Assembly: GCF_004138325.1 (NCBI RefSeq)
Contig: NZ_SBLB01000006.1
Location: forward strand, 310,001 to 374,000
DNA: 64,000 nt
Source of the DNA: Spirosoma sordidisoli
GTDB lineage: Bacteria > Bacteroidota > Bacteroidia > Cytophagales > Spirosomataceae
Direction of reading: 5' to 3'
Of this stretch, positions 54,449 to 61,823 are shown one piece after another (the stretch's first letter is position 1; each line of letters opens with the position of its first letter). Both the position numbers and the translations under genes were made by a program. The notes below the pieces were generated by a model, which did no database searches, was not told the origin of the DNA, and worked only from the letters and a program-made list of their open reading frames with translations.

Positions 54449-55272
54449 CAGACGGTTTTTGCTTCGTTCCAGTAAACATCCATTTCGGCCAGGGTCATGT
54501 CGGCCAGCGCCTTACCGTTGGCGCGGGCGCGCTCTTCCAGGTACTGAAATCGTTTAATGAATTTTTTGTTTGTACGCTCCAGCGCGGTCTCCGGATTTAT
54601 ATCGATAAAGCGGGCGTAGTTGACCAGCGAAAACAGCAGATCACCAAATTCACCTTCGGCCCGCTGGCTGTCGATAGCCTCGCCGGTATCGCCGTTGAAT
54701 TCGGCTTTAAACTCCTGCATTTCTTCTTCTACCTTTTCCCAGACCTGCTGCCGTTCTTCCCAGTCAAAGCCGGCTCCGCGGGCTTTCTCCTGAATACGCA
54801 TGGCTTTTACCAGCGCAGGCAGCGACCCCGGTACGCCACCCAGGACCGATTTGTTGCCCTCTTTGAGCTTAAGCTGCTCCCAGTTGGCTTTTACCTGCTC
54901 TTCGGTTTCGGCCACCACTGTACCACCAGCGGCATCGGGGTAGATATGCGGATGCCGGCGAATGAGTTTTTCGCAGATGCCGTTCAGCACGTCGGCCATG
55001 TCGAACCGGCCCAGCTCGGAGGCAATTCGGGCGTAGAAAACCAGGTGAAGCTGAATGTCGCCCAGTTCTTTCTGTATCTCGGGGAGGTCGTTCTCCAGGA
55101 TAGCGTCTGACAGTTCGTAGGTTTCTTCGATGGTTAGGTGGCGCAGGCTTTCGAGCGTCTGTTTCCGGTCCCAGGGGCACTGCTCCCGCAGTTCGTCCAT
55201 GATGGTCAGCAACCGATCGAAGGCCATCAGCTGCTCCTGACGACGCGGGGGTAATTCGTGAAATGGCTTCAT
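54448..55272 (-). CDS. mazG: Nucleoside triphosphate pyrophosphohydrolase MazG
   Basis: A 274-residue all-alpha NTP pyrophosphatase with two MazG modules. The first has LREQCPWDRKQTLESLRHL and EETYELSDAI, the second GEFGDLLFSLVNYARF, each giving the EExx...Exx D metal pattern. It removes aberrant or excess NTPs. It is followed by the phosphoesterase gene with a one-base overlap. Confidence 0.95.
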   Translation of the reverse strand: MKPFHELPPRRQEQLMAFDRLLTIMDELREQCPWDRKQTLESLRHLTIEETYELSDAILENDLPEIQKELGDIQLHLVFYARIASELGRFDMADVLNGICEKLIRRHPHIYPDAAGGTVVAETEEQVKANWEQLKLKEGNKSVLGGVPGSLPALVKAMRIQEKARGAGFDWEERQQVWEKVEEEMQEFKAEFNGDTGEAIDSQRAEGEFGDLLFSLVNYARFIDINPETALERTNKKFIKRFQYLEERARANGKALADMTLAEMDVYWNEAKTV

Positions 55273-55377
55273 GTTGTATATGAACCGACACCCGATCCTG
55301 ACTCCCTGTTACCGGGCCCGCCCGAATGCCATGACAAACAACAAAGATACGAGCAGATCGGCTGACTTAGTCCCGGC

Positions 55378-56925
55378 TCATGTCTTAACCATGCGCATCA
55401 CGGCCTGACCCGAGTCGGTGTGCAGGCTGTAGAGGTAGTATCCCGCTACCAGCCCGGTGCCATTCAGCGGCACGACGTAATTGCCGGCATCGTGAAAACC
55501 GTCGCGCAGAACCTGGAGGGGGCGGCCCTGGAGGTCAACTACCGTCAGGCGGGCATACTGGGCTTTTTTGAGCGTAAACTGAATTTCTGTCGTGTCGACA
55601 AACGGGTTCGGCGCATTTTGTCCGAGTGCAAACGAACCCGTGGTCACCTCTAGGGCCGATGTCTGACGGAAGATCGGGAGCGTCTCAAACGAGCGTCCCA
55701 GCAGCTGTTGGGAGGTATCGGCACTGACGCCCAAATGGTCCTGCAACACGCTGGCATACACCTGCCTGAAGTCGTTTTTGAACCGGATATCGCCACTCGG
55801 GTCCAGGTCGCCCAGGTTGGGCGCGCTTCCGATAATACCTCCGCGTACGGTTTTTCCGATCACGAACAACGGAGCTGCGGTACCGTGGTCTGTGCCGGTA
55901 GTACCGTTCTGGTTTAACCGGCGGCCAAACTCCGAAAACGTCATAATGGTAACCCGATCGGCCAGATTCTGACGGGTCAGGTCTTTCTGGAACGCGGTTA
56001 TGGCGTCGGATACGGTTTGAAGCAGGGTGGCGTGCAGGCCTGCGGTTGTGTTACCGGCCGTAACCTGGTTGGCGTGCGTATCGAACCCGTTCAGCGTGGT
56101 CAGGTAAACGGGGGTCGTCAGCCCGCCCGAAATCAGATCGGCCACAATAGCGAGCTGCTTACCCAGATTCGTATTGGGATAGGTGACGGTGTTTTTTCCC
56201 GCATCGGCTTTTTGCTTGATCACGTCCGAATACCGGATCGACTGGGCAGCCACCTGGTTCAGAAACCGGAGTTCGTCGCCCGCCAGCGTATTCTGAAGCG
56301 CACCGGCATCGTTGCTGGTTCCCTTCACGAGCTGATAAAACGCATCCGGATTGTCGAAAACGGTACCCATTGACCCAACGTTACTTTGCAGCAGCATCGA
56401 CTCAACGGAACCGAGCTGTATGGCCATTGGCTGCTGGGGCAGGGTAACCGGATAGGCCGGAAACTTTTTCTGGAGATAGCGGCCTACCCATCCCTCCTCT
56501 TCCTGTACATTGGCGTCGGACCCCGACAACCAGATATCCGTCGATCGAAAATGGGACCGATTGGGCGACTCATAGCCTACGTTCTGAACAATGGTCAGCT
56601 GGGCATTATGGTACAGCTCCCGAAAACCGGCCAGCGCCGGATTCAGGCCCAGCTGGTCAGTCAGTTTCAGCACACTGTTTTTTGCAATGGCAATGGCAGG
56701 CCGTTTCTGGTAATAGATATCGTTTTCGAACGGTACCACCGTGTTAAGCCCGTCGTTTCCTCCCTGCAACTGAACCAGCACCAGAATGGTATCGGCGGGC
56801 GCGGAGCCGTTGATCAGCCACGGATTGTAGGCCGAAGCCCGCACCGGAATGCCCTGTACGCCAACGGCGACACCGCCCATCAGCAGGCTCATCTGGCGAA
56901 GAAAATCATGACGGTTCATCAGCAT
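55378..56925 (-). CDS. DUF1501 protein with a type IX secretion tail
   Basis: A 515-residue exported protein. The N-terminus (NRHDFLRQMSLLMGGVAVGVQG) resembles the twin-arginine-like leader usual for DUF1501, though with a single arginine pair broken. The DUF1501 core holds QLQGGNDGLNTVVPF, GFDTHANQ and FSEFGRRLNQNGTTGTDHG, a sulfatase-like fold of unknown activity. The last 80 residues form a type IX sorting domain (APNPFVDTTEIQF, VDLQGRPLQ, GYYLYSLHT, final lysine), so it should be anchored at or released from the surface. A DUF1800 gene is 51 bases upstream on the same strand. Confidence 0.92.
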   Translation of the reverse strand: MLMNRHDFLRQMSLLMGGVAVGVQGIPVRASAYNPWLINGSAPADTILVLVQLQGGNDGLNTVVPFENDIYYQKRPAIAIAKNSVLKLTDQLGLNPALAGFRELYHNAQLTIVQNVGYESPNRSHFRSTDIWLSGSDANVQEEEGWVGRYLQKKFPAYPVTLPQQPMAIQLGSVESMLLQSNVGSMGTVFDNPDAFYQLVKGTSNDAGALQNTLAGDELRFLNQVAAQSIRYSDVIKQKADAGKNTVTYPNTNLGKQLAIVADLISGGLTTPVYLTTLNGFDTHANQVTAGNTTAGLHATLLQTVSDAITAFQKDLTRQNLADRVTIMTFSEFGRRLNQNGTTGTDHGTAAPLFVIGKTVRGGIIGSAPNLGDLDPSGDIRFKNDFRQVYASVLQDHLGVSADTSQQLLGRSFETLPIFRQTSALEVTTGSFALGQNAPNPFVDTTEIQFTLKKAQYARLTVVDLQGRPLQVLRDGFHDAGNYVVPLNGTGLVAGYYLYSLHTDSGQAVMRMVKT

Positions 56926-56976
56926 AGAGAGTAGTTGGGTGTGATACCAGATCCGTTTGTCAAGCGCGTATCTCGA

Positions 56977-58335
56977 TCAGGTTAGTTGAAATTCAGGAAG
57001 ACGCATCAGCGCTTTCAGAAATTTTTGAATGCGGGCGTCGGCATTGGGCGTGTTGGTCGACCAGTTGGTAACCACCGTACCGTCGAGCAGCGTATCGAGC
57101 AGTAGTTTCTCCCGGCTGGCCGGTGGGTCGACCGCCAGCAGCGCACGAAGCACGTCTTTAACAAACAGGGGCGCATTCTCGGAGCTGCTGAACGAACGGG
57201 CAAAATCAAGCGGGTTCACCCTGAACGGCAGGGTTTGTCCATTGCTCTTGCGGCCGTTGATCAGCGAATCGGAATAGCCCCCCCGGGCCGGGTAGGTGTT
57301 GGAACTGATCCAGTCGCGCTGACCGGGCCATCCGGCTACGTCGGGCGGATAAAACAGGTACTGTTGCAGCACCCGGCCCATGTCGCCCAGATAAACCAGA
57401 TCCGGGGCGGCAACGCCCAGGCCTTTCAGCGCGCCGATCATCAACTCGGTCGGACTCTTGATTTTGGCACCCCGGTACTCGGGCCGGTAGAACTCATCGG
57501 CGGTAAAGAGGAACTGCAAAACAGCCCGGATGCTGTAGCTGGCCTTCCGGAACACATCGGCCATTTGCCCAACGAACAACTCATTGGGCTTGTAGTACAC
57601 AAACTCCCGGTACAGCTTCCGGCAGATGAATTCGGCAACGACATCTTTGCTCAGGATGATATCGACCACATCGGCATAGGTGAAGTTACCGGTTCGGCCC
57701 AGCAGGGTTTTGCTGACGTCGGCAAAATTGGCTTTGCTGAACACGGCCGTCAATCCATCGACCCGCCACCCCGTCAGGGCCAGGGCTGCCTGCCTCACAT
57801 CCGTTTCGGTGTAATTACCGATGCCCATGGTAAACAGCTCCATCAGCTCGCGGGCGTAGTTTTCGTTCGGTGCGTTTTTGTTATTCTGCCGGCCATCCAG
57901 GTAGATGAGCATGGCCGGGTTGATGCTGACCTCTTTCGTAAACTGGCGAAAATCGCCAAACACATGCTGCCGGAACAAAGCATTCTGCTGGTACATGTAC
58001 TGCGGATAATCTACCTTGGCCCGGTCCGACACAAAATGATTATGCCAGAACAGCACCATTTTTTCGCGCAGGCTGGTGCCTTCGGTCAGCATCCGATTCA
58101 GCCACCAGCTGGTCAGTTCGGTATACCGTACGCTCCGCATGGTATCGTTGGCTACCGGGCGCTCGGTTACCCAGCTGGCGGGAGGAGCAGGCTGCGGCCG
58201 ATCGGCCAGAAGCTCCTGGCTCACAAAGTCGGCCGCCGATGGGTACGACAGTGCTTTGGCCAGATCGGCCCGGGTGTAACCGAACAGACAACGGGCCAGC
58301 AGATGGCGGGCTGAGTCGGCGTTCCAAACCTGCAT
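56977..58335 (-). CDS. DUF1800 family protein
   Basis: A 452-residue protein. The DUF1800 pattern is visible in ARHLLARCLFGYTRADL, KMVLFWHNHFVSDRAKV, NENYARELMELFTMGIGNYTE, and DVAGWPGQRDWISSNTY. The family is of unknown function and almost always forms an operon with a DUF1501 gene, as here. No clear signal peptide is present in the 452 residues. Confidence 0.9.
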   Translation of the reverse strand: MQVWNADSARHLLARCLFGYTRADLAKALSYPSAADFVSQELLADRPQPAPPASWVTERPVANDTMRSVRYTELTSWWLNRMLTEGTSLREKMVLFWHNHFVSDRAKVDYPQYMYQQNALFRQHVFGDFRQFTKEVSINPAMLIYLDGRQNNKNAPNENYARELMELFTMGIGNYTETDVRQAALALTGWRVDGLTAVFSKANFADVSKTLLGRTGNFTYADVVDIILSKDVVAEFICRKLYREFVYYKPNELFVGQMADVFRKASYSIRAVLQFLFTADEFYRPEYRGAKIKSPTELMIGALKGLGVAAPDLVYLGDMGRVLQQYLFYPPDVAGWPGQRDWISSNTYPARGGYSDSLINGRKSNGQTLPFRVNPLDFARSFSSSENAPLFVKDVLRALLAVDPPASREKLLLDTLLDGTVVTNWSTNTPNADARIQKFLKALMRLPEFQLT

Positions 58336-58630
58336 GATATACGAGTGTTATGTCAGCAAACAATATATAAACTTAATCGACTATCCAGTTAACGACTCAA
58401 CGAATAAGTTAATTAATTAACAGTCAGCCACTTAAATATAGCCAAACTGCTTTGCTTCAACTTATTTTATCGGTAAATAATCATACTGACAGGCGTCTGG
58501 CCCGGTGGTACCGATTGCTTCCCTCCCAGCGACTACGGTACAGTCAGGGCCGTTCAAATGATTTCCTGAAAAATCGTTGGAAATCAAAAAGTGGCACCGT
58601 TACTTTGACAAACAAAGTACTTTACATTTC
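58336..58630. other. AT-rich intergenic region without a recognised gene
   Basis: 295 bases between the divergent DUF1800 and DUF1361 genes, AT-rich over about 58340-58470. TACTTTG near 58612 is one base short of the -7 consensus. Nothing else was recognised. Confidence 0.6.
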
Positions 58631-59326
58631 ATGCAACATTCACTTACTCCATTTGCTCAGGCGCTGGTCAGCCAGCCAGGACAGACCAGACCCGGGAAAG
58701 GGCTAATGGCCCTGGCCGGTTTAACCCTGGCGGGGTTGAGCCTGGTTACGATGCGGGGGCTTCTGACAGGCAACTGGTGGTTTTTTGTCATGCTCACCTG
58801 GAACCTGTTTCTGGCCTTTTTCCCGCTGGGCGTGGTGCTGGTCCTCCGCGATCTGCGCACGGCGGGGTTCCTGAACCGGTGGTTGTTACTGGGCAGCCTG
58901 GCCGTATGGCTGGCGTTTCTGCCCAATGCACCCTACATCATTACCGACCTCTTTCATATCCAGCATATTGAGCCGCCCCTGCTCTGGTTCGATACGATCA
59001 CCCTGTTTCTTTTTGCCCAGACCGGGCTGCTGGCCGGCCTTTACTCGACCCTGATTGTTCATCGGATCGTGCGCCCCCTGGCGGGCACCTGGCCAACCTG
59101 GGGACTCATGCTGGGCAGTCAGGTGTTGTCGGGACTGGGCATATACCTGGGTCGGTTTGGCCGCTGGAACAGCTGGGACGTTCTAACCAACCCCGTTGCC
59201 CTGACGCGGGCGCTGGCCAGAGTGTATCAGGACCATCTGAGCCTCAAACTGACGTTATCGTACGGGTTTGTGCTGGTGGTCGTCTATCTTGCTTTTTACT
59301 GGTATGTAGAAGACAACCGGCGGTAA
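58631..59326 (+). CDS. DUF1361 membrane protein
   Basis: A 231-residue protein with about six membrane spans. The conserved DUF1361 segments are visible: WNLFLAFFPLGVVLVLRD, LPNAPYIITDLFHI and GIYLGRFGRWNSWDV. The function is unknown. The open frame extends back to 58577 with a TTG, but the ATG at 58631 is a better start. dgkA follows 82 bases later. Confidence 0.87.
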   Translation: MQHSLTPFAQALVSQPGQTRPGKGLMALAGLTLAGLSLVTMRGLLTGNWWFFVMLTWNLFLAFFPLGVVLVLRDLRTAGFLNRWLLLGSLAVWLAFLPNAPYIITDLFHIQHIEPPLLWFDTITLFLFAQTGLLAGLYSTLIVHRIVRPLAGTWPTWGLMLGSQVLSGLGIYLGRFGRWNSWDVLTNPVALTRALARVYQDHLSLKLTLSYGFVLVVVYLAFYWYVEDNRR

Positions 59327-59396
59327 AGGGTCCGTTTCGCGCCCGTATGGCCGCAGTTTCCGTCCCGCCCGGTAGCTATCTACCCTGTTTCAACTG

Positions 59397-59404
59397 TATG
59401 TTTG
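59397..59404 (+). promoter_or_regulatory. Possible -7 element for dgkA giving a leaderless transcript
   Basis: TATGTTTG matches TAnnTTTG and ends only 4 bases before the ATG at 59409, so transcription from it would begin at or within the start codon. No -33 TTG was found, which makes it doubtful. Confidence 0.3.
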
Positions 59405-59408
59405 CCGA

Positions 59409-59783
59409 ATGATCGATTGGCAGAAAGTAGTACGCAGCTTTCGATTTGCAGGGCAGGGCATCGTAGATCTGTTCCGTTTCGAAAACAACGCCCGGGTCCA
59501 TCTGCTCCTGGCGGGGCTGGTGGTTGGCGCGGGCCTGTGGCTGCAGCTCAGCCGGACGGAGTGGGCCATTATCGTAACGCAGATTGGTCTGGTCTGGGCC
59601 GCCGAAGCCGTCAATACCGCCATCGAGAAGTTATGCGATCTGGTATCGCCCGGCTATCATCCGCAGATCAAAGCCGTCAAGGATCTTTCGTCGGGTGCGG
59701 TCCTGATCCTGGCCATCACGGCGGTGGTAGTTGGCGCCCTGATTCTGGGCGGACACCTGCTCGAGCGTTTTATGAGTAACTAA
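59409..59783 (+). CDS. dgkA: Diacylglycerol kinase / undecaprenol kinase family
   Basis: A 124-residue membrane enzyme with three hydrophobic helices. The signature EAVNTAIEKLCDLVSP carries the catalytic glutamate and Asn, and FRFENNARVHLLLAGLV is the usual first-helix pattern. It phosphorylates lipid alcohols, recycling diacylglycerol or undecaprenol at the inner membrane. Confidence 0.93.
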   Translation: MIDWQKVVRSFRFAGQGIVDLFRFENNARVHLLLAGLVVGAGLWLQLSRTEWAIIVTQIGLVWAAEAVNTAIEKLCDLVSPGYHPQIKAVKDLSSGAVLILAITAVVVGALILGGHLLERFMSN

Positions 59784-59846
59784 ACCGTTGACCAGCCAAC
59801 CCGGCCGTAGAGGCCCGGTTGACTCCTTTAAACTGAATACGATCTT

Positions 59847-60494
59847 ATGTACGAATCTCACGAACATCTGCAGACGCTGACGGAGATCCGCAGCCTGATG
59901 GAGCGGTCGTCCAAATTCCTGTCCCTGAGCGGTCTGTCGGGCGTGTCGGCGGGGGTGGTGGCGCTGGCCGGAGCAGCCGTTGTCTACACACGACTTCGCG
60001 CCGACTGGGTCAGTGCGTTGGGCTATCTGCCCGCCGGTTCGTATACCGATACGACCCACGCAGCCCTCGTGCCGTTTCTGGTGCAGGTAGCGGTAGCGGT
60101 GCTGGTGCTGGCCTTGCTGTCGGGCACCTACTTTACCGTTCGGAAAGCCCGACGGCAGGAGCAACGGGTCTGGAATGCCAGCTCACGGCGGTTACTCTGG
60201 GCCATGCTGATTCCACTGGCTACGGGGGGCTTATTTTGCCTCGTTCTGCTGATGCACAAGCTCATCTGGCTGGCCTTTCCGGCTACGCTGATCTTTTACG
60301 GACTGGCCCTGCTGAACGGCAGTCGGTACACCGTCCGGGATGTAGAGTCGCTGGGCTATTGCGAAATCGGACTGGGGTTACTGGCGTTAGTCTGGCCCGG
60401 CTATAACCTGCTGGCGTGGGCCATCGGGTTTGGTGTGCTGCACATTGTCTACGGCCTCACCATGTATTATAAATATGAACGAAATACGGCATGA
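59847..60494 (+). CDS. Four-to-six-span membrane protein paired with a regulator, unknown
   Basis: A 215-residue protein with a short polar N-terminus (EHLQTLTEIRSLMERSSKFLSL) and about six membrane spans. Its stop overlaps the start of a winged-helix regulator (ATGA), and the two are kept together in related bacteria as far as I recall, so this is probably a membrane sensor or effector controlled by that regulator. No enzyme motif is visible. Confidence 0.75.
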   Translation: MYESHEHLQTLTEIRSLMERSSKFLSLSGLSGVSAGVVALAGAAVVYTRLRADWVSALGYLPAGSYTDTTHAALVPFLVQVAVAVLVLALLSGTYFTVRKARRQEQRVWNASSRRLLWAMLIPLATGGLFCLVLLMHKLIWLAFPATLIFYGLALLNGSRYTVRDVESLGYCEIGLGLLALVWPGYNLLAWAIGFGVLHIVYGLTMYYKYERNTA

Positions 60495-60787
60495 TCGATC
60501 TGCTCGCTCAATTTAACAAAGCCTTTGAGAGCAAAGCGCGTCTGAATATCATGTCAGTACTGATGGTAAACGACTCCATGAGTTTCAACGCGCTGAAGGA
60601 ATTGCTCAGTCTAACCGACGGCAACCTGGCAACGCATTTGCGGGCGCTGGAAGAGTCGGGGTATATTGCCGTATCCAAGCAGTTCGTGGGTCGGAAGCCA
60701 AACACCACCTACGCAGCCACCGACACGGGCCGCCAGGCTTTTCAGGACCACCTCAATGCCCTCGAAGCCTTCATCAAAAACCTGTGA
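60491..60787 (+). CDS. Winged-helix transcriptional regulator
   Basis: A 98-residue single-domain regulator. The fold is that of the ArsR/MarR-like winged helix: ARLNIMSVLMVNDSMSFNAL, SLTDGNLATHLRALEESGYI as recognition helix, then the wing VGRKPNTTYAATDTG. No metal-binding cysteines are present. It is translationally coupled to the membrane protein before it and probably regulates that gene. Confidence 0.9.
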   Translation: MIDLLAQFNKAFESKARLNIMSVLMVNDSMSFNALKELLSLTDGNLATHLRALEESGYIAVSKQFVGRKPNTTYAATDTGRQAFQDHLNALEAFIKNL

Positions 60788-60828
60788 TTCAGCGGATCAT
60801 CGACCGGATTCATAACTGACGACACCCC

Positions 60829-61161
60829 TTACAGCGCCAGTTCGACAGACGGGTCCCACAGGCGGGTCTGGAAATCGACCACCCGATCATCTTCCACCTG
60901 TACGCCTTCGGCTTCGAGGAGTTCCTGCATGGCGGTGGGGCTGCCAAAAAAGTGTTTGCCCGACAGTACCCCGATTCGGTTGACCACCCGGTGGGCGGGT
61001 ACGTCGTGGCCGTGCGAGGCTACCATAGCCCAGCCTACCATACGCGCTCCGGCCCGCAAACTCAGATAGCGGGCAATGGCTCCGTAGGTGGTGACCCGGC
61101 CGACCGGCACCTCCCGCACGACCCGGTATACTTCCGCGAAATAATCTTTATCCTCAAGCAT
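60829..61161 (-). CDS. Alkyltransferase-like protein (MGMT family) without the active cysteine
   Basis: A 110-residue protein with the DNA-binding core of O6-alkylguanine-DNA alkyltransferase: PVGRVTTYGAIARYL, RMVGWAMVASHG (recognition helix and arginine finger) and VPAHRVVNRIGVLSGK. In active enzymes the motif is PCHR; here it is PAHR, so no alkyl transfer is possible. Alkyltransferase-like proteins bind alkylated guanine and route it to nucleotide excision repair. The known E. coli form has tryptophan at this place; alanine is a further variant. Confidence 0.9.
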   Translation of the reverse strand: MLEDKDYFAEVYRVVREVPVGRVTTYGAIARYLSLRAGARMVGWAMVASHGHDVPAHRVVNRIGVLSGKHFFGSPTAMQELLEAEGVQVEDDRVVDFQTRLWDPSVELAL

Positions 61162-61190
61162 ACTGCCGAACCGTCTGCTACGCTACCGGA

Positions 61191-61763
61191 TCATGACGAC
61201 CGGGGTGTTTCGATTTCGGCCACCAGCCTTCCGTACCATTCTTCGCCGTAGGCCCGGATAAGAGCCTCGCGAACAAACTTATAAATAGGCACGTTGAGCT
61301 GTTCGCCCAGTCCGCAGGCCGGGCTGCAGATGGGCCAGCGGTCGTAGTTAAGCGCGTGAAAATGCTCGTATTTGGTGACGCGGATGGGATACAGATGACA
61401 CGAGATCGGTTTTTTCCAGTCGACTTTTCCGTCGTTGTACGCTTCTTCGATGCCGCACTTCAGGATGCCTTTATCATCCCAGGTTGCGTAGACGCACTCG
61501 CGCCCGCCTACCGTATTCGTCACGTAGCCACCCTCTCCGTCGGGCTCATATCCGCCCCGTTGTTCAATAACCTGGATGCCTTCGGGCGATAAATAAGGCT
61601 TGATGTCTTCATAGATCCGGTCCAGAATCAGATGCTCTTCGTCCTCAAGGGGAGCCCCCATATCGCCTTCGACGCAGCAGGCGCCTTTGCATTTGTCCAG
61701 GTTGCAGACAAAGAATTTTTCGGCCACATCATCGCTGATGCAGGTATTATCCAGTAGAATCAT
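61191..61763 (-). CDS. DUF3109 cysteine-rich protein
   Basis: A 190-residue protein with the DUF3109 pattern: [50 protein letters not shown] and [10 protein letters not shown]. These cysteines, nine or so in total, resemble a metal or iron-sulfur site of the kind found in the YkgJ zinc/iron-chelating group. Function unknown. It is a separate gene between convergent and tandem neighbours. Confidence 0.88.
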   Translation of the reverse strand: MILLDNTCISDDVAEKFFVCNLDKCKGACCVEGDMGAPLEDEEHLILDRIYEDIKPYLSPEGIQVIEQRGGYEPDGEGGYVTNTVGGRECVYATWDDKGILKCGIEEAYNDGKVDWKKPISCHLYPIRVTKYEHFHALNYDRWPICSPACGLGEQLNVPIYKFVREALIRAYGEEWYGRLVAEIETPRSS

Positions 61764-61782
61764 GCCGGTTGACAGGGGCCCT

Positions 61783-61814
61783 ACCCCCGCTGATTTATGT
61801 CAATAAGCGGGGGT
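61783..61814. terminator. Hairpin after the lytic transglycosylase gene
   Basis: ACCCCCGCT (61783-61791) pairs with AGCGGGGGT (61806-61814) around a 14-base loop, just past the minus-strand stop at 61824. No T-tract follows on that strand, so termination is uncertain. Confidence 0.45.
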
Positions 61815-61823
61815 AAGCCCACC

